NCBI GenBank assembly: GCA_025937075.1
Contig: JAICSD010000159.1
Coordinates: forward strand, 1 to 8,770
Length of the DNA stretch: 8,770 nt
Direction: 5' to 3'
DNA from: Vicinamibacteria bacterium
GTDB lineage: Bacteria; Acidobacteriota; Vicinamibacteria; Vicinamibacterales; 2-12-FULL-66-21
The position numbers were made by a program, and so were the translations under genes. The notes beneath the pieces were generated by a model. It saw nothing but the letters and a program-made list of their open reading frames with translations, was not told the origin of the DNA and ran no database searches. Below are positions 1 through 6,721 of this stretch, piece after piece (position 1 is the stretch's first letter; the number at the start of each line of letters is the position of its first letter).

Positions 1-303
1 GTGATCGTGACGTCGGACAACCCGCGCAGCGAGGATCCGGAGCGCATCATCGCGGAGATTCGGAAGGGCATCGTCGTGCCGCCCGGGCGGGAGCAGGCGG
101 GTACGCCTTCGCACGCGATCGTGGATCGGCGCGCGGCGATAGAGAAGGCGATCCGCGACGCGCGGTCTGGCGACCTCGTGCTCATTGCCGGCAAGGGGCA
201 CGAGAAGTACCAGGTGATTGGAGATCGGACGCTGCCGTTCGACGACGTCGAGGCGGCGCGGGCGGCGCTGGCGCGGCGGCGCAGCGGATCGCGGGTCACG
301 TAG
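1..303 (+). CDS. murE: UDP-MurNAc-tripeptide synthetase MurE, C-terminal fragment (5' end outside window)
   Basis: This is the last 100 codons of MurE, the cytoplasmic ATP-dependent ligase that adds the third stem-peptide residue to UDP-MurNAc-L-Ala-D-Glu. The frame is open at base 1, so the GTG there is most likely an internal Val codon and not the start. Local residues 6-9 read DNPR, the family signature for meso-diaminopimelate selection (lysine-adding enzymes differ here), and residues 64-68 read GKGHE, which in E. coli MurE contributes the Gly and Glu contacting the DAP side chain. Both belong to the C-terminal domain of Mur ligases. The stop TAG at 301-303 is followed 3 nt later by the murF start, consistent with an operon. 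Identity is clear from the motifs and position. The N-terminal UDP-binding and central ATPase domains cannot be judged because they are outside the window. Confidence 0.95.
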   Translation: MIVTSDNPRSEDPERIIAEIRKGIVVPPGREQAGTPSHAIVDRRAAIEKAIRDARSGDLVLIAGKGHEKYQVIGDRTLPFDDVEAARAALARRRSGSRVT

Positions 304-306
304 CGT

Positions 307-1719
307 GTGAAGCCGATCGCGCTTTCCGCAGGGGACGTGGCGGCCGTCACGGCAGGACGGCTCCTGTCGGGGAGCGCCGGCCAGATCTTGGACGGCGTGT
401 CGATCGATTCGCGGACGATTGCGCCGGGCGATCTGTTCGTCGCGATTCGGGGAGAACGGTTCGACGGGCACGGGTTCGTTGGCGCCGCGATCGCGGCCGG
501 AGCCGCGGGAGCGGTCGTCAGCGATGCGCCGGCCGGTTTCGGGGCAGGCCGTGAACGGCCGGCGCACATTGTGATTCAGGTGGCGGACACGACGCGCGCG
601 CTGCAGGACATCGCGCGCGAGATGCGCCGCCGCAGCGGGGCACGCGTCGTGGCGATCACCGGCAGCGCGGGAAAGACGACGACGAAGGAACTGACGGCCG
701 CGCTGCTCGCGGCGAAGTACAGCGTCTTCCGGAACAAGGGGAATCTGAACAACCACATCGGCCTGCCGCTGTCGCTCATCGAGCTGCGGCAGCGGCCGGA
801 TGTTGCGGTGGTCGAGCTCGGGATGAATCACGCTGGCGAAATTCGCACGCTCGTCGGGATCGCGGAGCCGGAGGTCCGCGTGTGGACGAACGTGGGCGAC
901 GCTCATCTGGGATTCTTCGGCAGCGCCGACGCGATCGCGGACGCGAAGGCGGAGATCCTCGAGCACGCGCGTCCATCCGATCTGCTCGTCGCCAATGCCG
1001 ATGACCCGCGTGTGATGGAACGAGCGCCGCGTTTTACCGGCCGGTCGATGACGTTCGGCGTCGCCGAGAGCGCGGACGTGCGAGCGCGTGACGTGGAGCA
1101 CCGCGGACTCGACGGCATGTCGGCAACGCTGGTCAGCGCTCGAGGAGAAGTGCGCGTCTCCACGCCGCTGCTCGGATCCGGCAACCTGTCGAACCTCCTG
1201 GCCGCCGCCGCCGTCGCGTCGGAGTTCGACGTGCCGCTCGACGCGATTGCCGAGCGAGCCGCCGCGTTCAGGCCGGCGTCACGGCGGGGCGAGCTGCTGC
1301 GTCTGCCCGGCGGCATCACCCTCATCGACGACTCGTACAACGCCAGCCCCGCGGCGGTGAAGCGATCGCTGGAGACGGTGCAGGCCGCGACGGGCAGCGC
1401 TCGCAAGATCGCCGTGCTGGGGGAGATGCTGGAGCTCGGCGACCATTCGGAGCGGCTGCACGCGGAGGTCGGGCACGCCGCCGCCGCAGCCGGACTGCAG
1501 CTGCTGATTGTCGTCGGCGGCGCTCCGGCGCGGCACCTCGCTGAAGCGGCGCGCGCGGCGGGCATGCCCATCTCGACCGTCGCGTACGCGCCGACGAGCA
1601 AGGAAGCTGCGGACCTCGCGCTGACGTGGATTCGCCCCGGCGACCTCGTCCTCGTGAAGGGCTCGCGCGGCATTCGCACGGACGAAGTCGTCGACCGGCT
1701 GAAGGTGGAGTTCGCCTGA
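307..1719 (+). CDS. murF: UDP-MurNAc-tripeptide:D-Ala-D-Ala ligase MurF
   Basis: MurF joins D-Ala-D-Ala to UDP-MurNAc-tripeptide in the cytoplasm, completing the pentapeptide precursor, at the cost of ATP. The 470-residue length is normal for the family. Visible motifs in order: DSR at 34-36 in the N-terminal substrate-binding domain; the P-loop GSAGKTTTK at 119-127; NNHIGLP at 148-154; ELGMNHAGEI at 170-179, carrying the conserved Glu and His of the central ATPase domain; the RR pair at 326-327; DSYNASP at 342-348 and LGEMLELG at 371-378 in the C-terminal domain; and KGSRG at 451-455. The start is GTG, 3 nt after the murE stop; it directly precedes the conserved N-terminal region and no better ATG lies nearby. 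No strong Shine-Dalgarno is seen, so translation is probably coupled to murE. The stop overlaps the mraY start by one base. Confidence 0.96.
   Translation: MKPIALSAGDVAAVTAGRLLSGSAGQILDGVSIDSRTIAPGDLFVAIRGERFDGHGFVGAAIAAGAAGAVVSDAPAGFGAGRERPAHIVIQVADTTRALQDIAREMRRRSGARVVAITGSAGKTTTKELTAALLAAKYSVFRNKGNLNNHIGLPLSLIELRQRPDVAVVELGMNHAGEIRTLVGIAEPEVRVWTNVGDAHLGFFGSADAIADAKAEILEHARPSDLLVANADDPRVMERAPRFTGRSMTFGVAESADVRARDVEHRGLDGMSATLVSARGEVRVSTPLLGSGNLSNLLAAAAVASEFDVPLDAIAERAAAFRPASRRGELLRLPGGITLIDDSYNASPAAVKRSLETVQAATGSARKIAVLGEMLELGDHSERLHAEVGHAAAAAGLQLLIVVGGAPARHLAEAARAAGMPISTVAYAPTSKEAADLALTWIRPGDLVLVKGSRGIRTDEVVDRLKVEFA
1702..1710 (+). promoter_or_regulatory. Ribosome-binding site of mraY
   Basis: The purine-rich AAGGTGGAG lies 8 nt upstream of the ATG at 1719, inside the end of murF. 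It is one of the clearer Shine-Dalgarno sequences in the window and decides the mraY start over in-frame codons further upstream. Confidence 0.7.
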
Positions 1720-2810
1720 TGCTCTACCTCCTTCTCTTTCCGCTTCACACGTCGATACCGGTGCTGAACGTGATCCGGTACATCACGTTTCGCACGGCGG
1801 CGGCGAGCGTGACCGCGCTGGCGCTCAGCCTCGTGCTCGGGCCCGTCCTGATTCGGCGGCTCCGCGAGTTCCAGATCGGTCAAGTCATCCGGCAGGATGG
1901 GCCCCAGACCCATCGCGCCAAAGCCGGGACGCCGACGATGGGTGGCCTGTTGATCATGTCCGCGTCACTCGTCCCCACACTGTTGTGGGCGGATCTGACG
2001 AACGCGTACATCTGGATCGCGGTGATCGCAACCGCCGCATTCGGTGGTATCGGCTTCGCGGACGATTACCTGAAGATCGTCCGCCGATCGCATCACGGCT
2101 TGTTGCCACGATACAAGATGGGCTGGCAGATCGTGATTGCCGCGGGGGTGGGGTGCTCGCTCCTCGCGCTGCACGCCGCCGATCTGTACAACACCCGCCT
2201 GATCTTTCCCTTCTTCAAGCGCGCGGTGCCGGACCTCGGATGGTTCTATGTGCCGTTCGCCATCCTCGTGCTCGTCGGCTCCACGAATGCCGTCAATCTC
2301 ACCGACGGCCTCGATGGCCTCGCGATCAGCGTGTTCGCCGTGGCAGCGGCCGCCTTCACCGCGCTCGCATATGTCTCGACGCACCGCGTCTTCGCCGAGT
2401 ACCTGCAGCTCGTGCGCCCAGCTCCCGCAGCCGCGGAGCTGACGATCTTCTGCGGCGCGCTCGTCGGCGCGAGCCTCGGGTTCCTCTGGTACAACTCGTA
2501 CCCCGCCGACATCTTCATGGGCGACGTCGGATCGCTGGCGCTCGGCGGCGCGCTCGGCACGGTGGCGTTGCTCGTGAAGCAGGAGTTCCTGCTGGTGATC
2601 GTCGGAGGCGTGTTCGTCCTCGAGGCGCTCTCCGTAATCCTGCAGGTCGGGTCGTTCAAGCTGACGGGGCAGCGCGTGTTCCGCATGGCCCCGCTTCATC
2701 ATCACTTCGAGCTCGTGGGCTGGAGCGAGCCGAAGGTCATCACGCGCTTCGTGATCCTCGCGATCATCTTCGCGCTGTTCAGCCTCACGACGCTCAAGCT
2801 GCGATGACGG
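1719..2810 (+). CDS. mraY: Phospho-MurNAc-pentapeptide transferase MraY (true end 2807)
   Basis: MraY is the polytopic inner-membrane enzyme that transfers phospho-MurNAc-pentapeptide from UDP to undecaprenyl phosphate, forming lipid I. The stop codon is TGA at 2805-2807, so the product is 362 residues, essentially the usual family length. The protein is strongly hydrophobic with about ten membrane segments. Signature motifs are all present: THRAKAGTPTMGG at 64-76, the Mg-binding FADDYLK at 113-119 (Asp115/Asp116), NAVNLTDGLDGLA at 190-202, FMGDVGSLALGG at 266-277, and the HHH triplet at 327-329 in APLHHHFE. The frame is open for 31 codons upstream, but those overlap murF and resemble nothing. 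ATG 1719 starts at the typical MraY N-terminus and has a good ribosome-binding site (AAGGTGGAG, 1702-1710, 8-nt spacing). It overlaps murF by 1 nt (TGATG) and murD by 4 nt (ATGA). Confidence 0.95.
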
Positions 2811-4186
2811 CCTCGCCTTTCTCGGTCGGCGGCAAGCGTGTCGTGGTCGTCGGGGCCGCGCGAAGCGGCGTGGCGGCGGCCGAGCTGCTCGTCCGCCGCG
2901 GCGCCGCCGTGACGCTGACGGACACGCGCGACGTAATCGAGGACGAGACGCGGCTGCGCGATGCGGGGGTTCGTCTGGAGCTCGGACGTCACATCGCCTC
3001 GACGCTCGCGAGCGCCGACCTGATCGTCGTCAGCCCGGGCGTGCCGACGCGGCAACCTGTGCTGCAGGAGGCACGCCGCGCCGGCGTGCCCGTCATCGGT
3101 GAGATGGAGCTTGCCTCGCGCTGGCTGCGGGGCCGCGTCATCGCGATCACGGGCACGAAGGGCAAGTCGACGACAACGACGCTGACCGGACGCATGCTCG
3201 AAGAAGGCGGCTATCGCGCGTTGGTCGGAGGAAACATCGGCGTCGCGCTGAGTGCGCAGGTGGACGCGTCCACCGACGACACCATCCACGTCGTCGAGGC
3301 CAGCAGCTTTCAGCTCGAGGGCACAGACACGTTCAAGCCCTGGATCGCTGTCCTGCTGAACTTTTCGCCGGACCATCTCGATCGGCACGCGGACGCGGCG
3401 GAGTACGCGGCGGCCAAGGCGCGAATCTTCGCCAACCAGACCGCCGACGACTGGGCCGTGCTCAACGCGGATGACGCCGCGACTCGCGACATCGGAGCGC
3501 GTGCGCGCTCCAGGCGGGTGTACTTCGCCGTGGACGTCGATCTTCGCGAAGGCGTGGTGGTCTCGGGCGACTCAATCGTGCGGCGCACCGAAGCGGGCGA
3601 ACAGGTGCTCGTTCCGCTCTCCGCCGTCAAGCTGCTCGGGCGTCACCTGCTCGCGGACGTCCTCGCGGCGTCGGGAGTGGCGTCACTCGTCGGCGTGGAT
3701 CCCGCGGCGATGAGGCGCGCGGTCGAGGGATTCACCGGTCTCGAGCACGCGCTCGAGCCCGTCGCGGATGTCGGCGGCGTTCGGTTCGTGAACGATTCGA
3801 AGGCGACCAACATCGAGGCCGCGCTGCGCGCGATTCAGAGCTTCGAGCCTGGGCTCGTCGTGATCCTCGGCGGACGGTTCAAGGGCGGAAGCTTTGGCGA
3901 TCTTCGCGAGGCGCTCGTCTCACGGCGGGCATCGGTCATTGCCATTGGCGAAGCGCGCTTGCTGATTCATGCGGCGCTCGATGGATCGATTCCGGTTCGC
4001 GACGCCCCTGACATCAGCGCCGCCGTCAGGACGGCGTTCGCGCTTGCGTCGCCGGGGGAGACCGTCGTGCTCGCGCCGGCGTGTTCGAGCTTCGACATGT
4101 TTCGCGACTACGCGGATCGCGGACGGCTGTTCAAGCAGGAAGTGAATCGGCTGGCCGAGGAGTGGACAGTGGCACACGAGCGGTGA
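2804..4186 (+). CDS. murD: UDP-MurNAc-L-alanine:D-glutamate ligase MurD
   Basis: MurD adds D-Glu to UDP-MurNAc-L-Ala in the cytoplasm using ATP. The 460-residue length is normal. Motifs seen: a Rossmann-like N-terminus with VVVVGAARSG (13-22) and SPGVP (77-81); P-loop GTKGKSTTT at 117-125; NIG at 144-146; EASSFQL at 165-171; NFSPDHLDRH at 187-196; AAKARIF with the probably carbamylated Lys205; NDSKATN at 330-336; LGGRFKGG at 355-362; and APACSSFDMF at 424-433. One oddity: in the FTGLEHALEPV segment (310-320), the place where most MurD proteins have HR reads His315-Ala316 (see findings). The start ATG at 2804 overlaps the mraY stop by 4 nt; the frame stays open well upstream, but only within mraY. 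No good Shine-Dalgarno is visible, so translational coupling to mraY is likely. The TGA stop (4184-4186) touches the left arm of a long palindrome. Confidence 0.95.
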   Translation: MTASPFSVGGKRVVVVGAARSGVAAAELLVRRGAAVTLTDTRDVIEDETRLRDAGVRLELGRHIASTLASADLIVVSPGVPTRQPVLQEARRAGVPVIGEMELASRWLRGRVIAITGTKGKSTTTTLTGRMLEEGGYRALVGGNIGVALSAQVDASTDDTIHVVEASSFQLEGTDTFKPWIAVLLNFSPDHLDRHADAAEYAAAKARIFANQTADDWAVLNADDAATRDIGARARSRRVYFAVDVDLREGVVVSGDSIVRRTEAGEQVLVPLSAVKLLGRHLLADVLAASGVASLVGVDPAAMRRAVEGFTGLEHALEPVADVGGVRFVNDSKATNIEAALRAIQSFEPGLVVILGGRFKGGSFGDLREALVSRRASVIAIGEARLLIHAALDGSIPVRDAPDISAAVRTAFALASPGETVVLAPACSSFDMFRDYADRGRLFKQEVNRLAEEWTVAHER

Positions 4187-4302
4187 GCAGTCATCAGTCC
4201 GGTTCGTGGCGGCGAAGAGCTGACCGCTGGGAACGCAGACCTGCCCCGGTCTGCGAGGTCGGTGTCTCTGCCCCGCGTCCGGCTGATGACTGCTGACTGC
4301 TC
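4185..4302. repeat. Long imperfect palindrome (possible dispersed repeat or structured RNA)
   Basis: AGCAGTCATCAG at 4186-4197 is the exact reverse complement of CTGATGACTGCT at 4283-4294. After a one-base bulge (T4198) pairing continues with CCGG 4199-4202 against CCGG 4279-4282, giving 16 paired bases. Nested inside are shorter matches in the correct order: GCGG 4209-4212 with CCGC 4273-4276, AGAG 4216-4219 with CTCT 4266-4269, ACCG 4223-4226 with CGGT 4260-4263, and CGCAGACC 4234-4241 with GGTCTGCG 4248-4255 around a 6-nt loop. The whole segment could therefore fold as one long interrupted hairpin. The left end overlaps the murD stop codon. The structure is seen directly; its nature (REP/MITE-like element, attenuator or small RNA) is unknown. 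No target-site duplication is evident. Confidence 0.6.
4287..4300 (+). repeat. Tandem heptamer TGACTGC x2
   Basis: Two adjacent perfect copies of TGACTGC (4287-4293 and 4294-4300) form the right edge of the long palindrome. The left arm has only one complementary copy (GCAGTCA, 4187-4193), so it can pair in two registers: 4185-4193 also matches 4294-4302 as GAGCAGTCA/TGACTGCTC. The duplication suggests slippage or the modular make-up of a repeat family. Confidence 0.6.
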
Positions 4303-4339
4303 GAGTGTACCTGGTTCGCGAGAATCGGGCAGTCGGTCG

Positions 4340-4359
4340 CCGGGTGGCGTCCCATCCGG
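4340..4359 (+). other. Stem-loop upstream of ftsW (first)
   Basis: CCGGGTGG (4340-4347) can pair with CCATCCGG (4352-4359) through 8 pairs including one G-U wobble, around a 4-nt loop. In GC-rich DNA a stem of this size can arise by chance, so function is uncertain. No T-run follows. Confidence 0.35.
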
Positions 4360-4372
4360 TTGTTCGGCGTAG

Positions 4373-4393
4373 CGCGGACCTTCCAGGTTCGCG
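4373..4393 (+). other. Stem-loop upstream of ftsW (second)
   Basis: CGCGGACCT (4373-4381) pairs with AGGTTCGCG (4385-4393) in 9 pairs with one G-U wobble and a TCC triloop. It lies about 60 nt before the ftsW start. The octamer GGTTCGCG in its right arm also occurs at 4313-4320. No T-run follows, so it is not a canonical terminator; it could be a 5'-UTR structure or chance. Confidence 0.4.
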
Positions 4394-4455
4394 GAGCTCG
4401 AGTTGAGAGCCACCAACTGTTTCGGACCGACGGGCTGGAACTTTAGACCACCACC

Positions 4456-5595
4456 ATGGCGCGAAAACTGAAGTCCGACAAGCTGCTCTTCATCGCGACG
4501 CTCCTGCTCGTCTGCGCCAGCGTCGTGATGGTCTACAGCGCGTCGGCGGTGGTCGCGATGGAGCGTTATCACCAGCCGAACCTCTTCCTCTTCAAGCAGG
4601 CGACGTGGGTGCTCGTCGGGTTCCTGCTGATGCCCATCGTCATGCGGATCGACTACAGGCAGTACCGGCAGCCGCTGGTGCTCTGGACGGCGCTCGGCAT
4701 GGTCGTGCTCGCGCTGGTGGCGGTCCTCTTCGCGCCGCGCATCAACGGCGCGCGGCGGTGGTTCGGCGTCGCGGGTATCGGCGTGCAGCCATCGGAGCTC
4801 GCGAAAATTGTCGTCATCTTCTTCGTCGCGGCGATTCTGGAGCGGCGGATGGATCGGATAGACGACGTGCGCTACTCGCTGCTGCCGATTGCGGTCGTGG
4901 TCGGACTCGTCGTCGCGCTCGTGCTCCTGCAGCCCGATATGGGCACTGCGCTCTCGATTGTGTTGATTGCGGCAACGATGGTGTTCGCCGCGGGGATCAA
5001 CTACCGCTACATCGTCGGCCTCGCGCTGGTGATGCTGCCGGCCGCGTACATCATCGTGATGAGCGCGGCCTATCGCCGGCGGCGCATCGAGGTGTTCCTC
5101 AATCCCTGGGAGGATCCGCTCGGCGATGGTTTCCAGGTGATCCAGTCGTTGATTGCCGTGGGGACCGGCGGCGTCTTCGGCCGCGGGCTCATGGCCGGCG
5201 TCCAGAAGCTCTTCTACCTGCCGTATCCCGAGACGGACTTCATCTACGCCGTCATCGGCGAGGAGCTTGGACTGATCGGCGCCACCGTCATCCTCCTCTG
5301 CTTCGGCGTGATCACGTGGCGCGGGCTTCGCGCGGCAACGCGCGCTCCCGATCGGTTCGGTGCGTTTCTCGCGCTCGGGCTGACCGCGATGGTCGCGATT
5401 CAGGCGTTCTTCAACATGAGCGTGGTGCTCGGGTTGCTGCCGACGAAGGGGATTCCGCTGCCGTTCGTCAGCTTCGGCGGTTCGTCGCTGCTCATCAGCA
5501 TGGTGGGGATGGGCATCCTGCTCAACGTCTCGCAGCACGGATCGTCATCCCACGTGGTTACGACGGCCATGGAGCCGGGGATCGCGAATGCATGA
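4456..5595 (+). CDS. ftsW: Septal peptidoglycan glycosyltransferase FtsW (SEDS family)
   Basis: FtsW is a polytopic inner-membrane SEDS protein that polymerises lipid II glycan strands at the septum together with its cognate class B PBP (FtsI). The 379-residue product is hydrophobic with about ten membrane segments. Family motifs: NGARRWFGVAGIGVQPSELAK-type region at 97-117, QPDMGTA at 159-165, the RRRRIEVFLNPWEDP stretch at 207-221, PETDFIYAVIGEELG at 258-272 with the putative catalytic Asp261, and PTKGIPLPFVSFGGSS at 329-344 (Phe340 where Tyr is more usual). FtsW is preferred over RodA because of its dcw position next to murG. ATG 4456 is the first possible start, since an in-frame TAG lies at 4444-4446. 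It has no recognisable Shine-Dalgarno. It opens the second half of the cluster after the gap and overlaps murG by 4 nt (ATGA). Confidence 0.94.
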   Translation: MARKLKSDKLLFIATLLLVCASVVMVYSASAVVAMERYHQPNLFLFKQATWVLVGFLLMPIVMRIDYRQYRQPLVLWTALGMVVLALVAVLFAPRINGARRWFGVAGIGVQPSELAKIVVIFFVAAILERRMDRIDDVRYSLLPIAVVVGLVVALVLLQPDMGTALSIVLIAATMVFAAGINYRYIVGLALVMLPAAYIIVMSAAYRRRRIEVFLNPWEDPLGDGFQVIQSLIAVGTGGVFGRGLMAGVQKLFYLPYPETDFIYAVIGEELGLIGATVILLCFGVITWRGLRAATRAPDRFGAFLALGLTAMVAIQAFFNMSVVLGLLPTKGIPLPFVSFGGSSLLISMVGMGILLNVSQHGSSSHVVTTAMEPGIANA

Positions 5596-6686
5596 ACCCG
5601 CTTCGTATCGTGATTGCCGGCGGGGGGACCGGCGGGCATCTGTATCCGGGAATCGCCGTCGCGCGCGAGCTGCTCGCGAGGCGGCCGGACGCGATGATCA
5701 CGTTTGCGGGAACGTCGCGCGGCATCGAGTCGCGCGTGGTGCCGCGCGAAGGCTTCGGGCTCGATGTACTGCGGAGCGCTGGATTGAAAGGAACCTCGCC
5801 CGCGGCGCTCGCGCGCGGGCTCGCGCTGATTCCGCGCAGCCTCTGGGACGCCTGGCAGATTCTCTCGATGCGATCGCCCGCGCTGGTGATCGGGGTGGGC
5901 GGCTACAGCTCCGGGCCAGTGGTCCTGGCGGCTGCGCTCCGCGGCGTGCCCACGCTGCTGCTCGAGCAGAACGCGGTGCCCGGACTGACCAATCGGCTTC
6001 TGTCGCGCCTGGTCAGCGCGGCGGCGGTGACGTTCGACTCGACGGCGTCGTTCTTCGGCAGGAGGGGATTTGTCGCAGGCAACCCGGTTCGTCCCGAGTT
6101 CTTCACAACTGAATCCGGACCAGGCCCTGAAGACGGGCCGCCGCGGGTATTGATCTTTGGCGGCTCCCAGGGTGCGCACGCGATCAACGTGGCCATGGTG
6201 GAGGCGGCGCCGCGGCTGGCTGCCGCTGGCGGCATGGACATCACGCATCAGACAGGAGAGCGCGATCTGGAACTGGTCCGAAGCGCATACCGCGGCGCGG
6301 GGCTTGCGGCGCGGGTGGAACCGTTCCTGTACGCCATGGACCGGGAGATGAAGCGCGCGGACGTCATCGTCTGCCGCGCCGGCGCAACGACGATCGCGGA
6401 GATCACGGCTGCTGCACGTGCCGCGGTCCTCATTCCACTGCCGACCGCGGCGGACGACCATCAGCGGAAGAACGCGGAGGTCCTCACGCAGGCCGGGGCG
6501 GCGGAGATGATCGAGCAGAAGGATCTCACAGGCGAATCGCTCGCGTCGCTCGTCGTCGCGCTCGGGCGCGATGCGGCACGACGGCATCGGCTGGCGGAGG
6601 CGGCGCGTGGCTTCGCGAAACCTGACGCCGCCAAGGTGATTGTGGATCGCGCGCTCGCGCTGAGCGGTGCCGCGGGCCGCGGATAA
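5592..6686 (+). CDS. murG: Lipid II synthase MurG (UDP-GlcNAc:lipid I GlcNAc transferase)
   Basis: MurG is a GT-B (GT28) glycosyltransferase on the cytoplasmic face of the inner membrane that adds GlcNAc to lipid I, producing lipid II. The 364-residue length is typical. Motifs: the N-terminal glycine-rich loop GGTGGHLYPG at 11-20; GVGGYSSGP at 101-109; EQN at 125-127; GNPVR at 163-167 near the domain linker; GGSQGA at 190-195 starting the UDP-GlcNAc-binding C-terminal domain; HQTG at 219-222; CRAGATTIAE at 261-270; and PTAADDHQRKNA at 284-295, which includes the DHQ-N nucleotide-sugar signature. ATG 5592 overlaps the ftsW stop by 4 nt; GGGGA at 5577-5581 is a plausible ribosome-binding site. 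The frame is open far upstream inside ftsW, but only as out-of-frame shadow. It is followed by 35 bp before murC. Confidence 0.96.
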   Translation: MNPLRIVIAGGGTGGHLYPGIAVARELLARRPDAMITFAGTSRGIESRVVPREGFGLDVLRSAGLKGTSPAALARGLALIPRSLWDAWQILSMRSPALVIGVGGYSSGPVVLAAALRGVPTLLLEQNAVPGLTNRLLSRLVSAAAVTFDSTASFFGRRGFVAGNPVRPEFFTTESGPGPEDGPPRVLIFGGSQGAHAINVAMVEAAPRLAAAGGMDITHQTGERDLELVRSAYRGAGLAARVEPFLYAMDREMKRADVIVCRAGATTIAEITAAARAAVLIPLPTAADDHQRKNAEVLTQAGAAEMIEQKDLTGESLASLVVALGRDAARRHRLAEAARGFAKPDAAKVIVDRALALSGAAGRG

Positions 6687-6721
6687 CGCCCGACGACGCG
6701 GAAAGCAGAGCCGAAGCTTCA

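Larger units (their letters stand above)
4187..4455. other. Non-coding gap inside the dcw cluster (murD-ftsW)
   Basis: This is the only stretch of more than 40 bp without a gene. I see no credible coding frame, tRNA or insertion-sequence gene in it. It holds a long imperfect palindrome (about 4185-4302) and two short GC-rich stem-loops (4340-4359 and 4373-4393). No convincing sigma-70 promoter is visible: the nearest -35-like hexamer, TTGAGA at 4403-4408, has no A/T-rich -10 partner at the right distance. None of the hairpins is followed by a run of T, so a canonical intrinsic terminator is not supported. The gap may hold a separate promoter for ftsW and downstream genes, but this is inference from the layout. 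Confidence 0.8.

Noticed and set aside
1626..1718. An upstream extension of MraY by 31 codons
   Set aside because: The extra residues are Arg/Pro-rich, lie within murF and do not resemble MraY. The ATG at 1719 has a good ribosome-binding site and fits the family N-terminus.
903..1913. A 336-codon minus-strand open frame antisense to murF and mraY
   Set aside because: Low-complexity Arg/Ser/Ala-rich translation without domain motifs, spanning two well-supported genes; it is a GC-bias shadow.
1985..2803. An upstream extension of the murD frame by 273 codons, suggesting a fusion
   Set aside because: The extension is the out-of-frame shadow of mraY (Arg-rich, no motif). MurD begins normally at 2804 with an ATGA overlap.
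4234..4255. An intrinsic terminator after murD (8-bp stem with 6-nt loop)
   Set aside because: No T-run follows the stem, and it is the tip of a larger palindrome, so termination is not supported by sequence alone.
4403..4431. A sigma-70 promoter for ftsW based on TTGAGA
   Set aside because: With 16-18 nt spacing the -10 position is GC-rich (around ACCGAC) and does not resemble TATAAT.
4451..4459. A Kozak-like context (CCACCATGG) at the ftsW start
   Set aside because: Coincidental in a bacterial gene; it has no known role in bacterial initiation.
4108..5538. A 476-codon open frame on the minus strand, antisense to ftsW
   Set aside because: Its product is dominated by His, Arg, Asp and Glu with no motif, as expected from reading the complement of GC-rich codons. 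The opposite strand encodes an intact FtsW with all motifs.
4605..5591. An upstream extension of the murG frame by 329 codons
   Set aside because: Arg/Ala-rich shadow of ftsW; the glycine-rich MurG N-terminus begins directly after ATG 5592.
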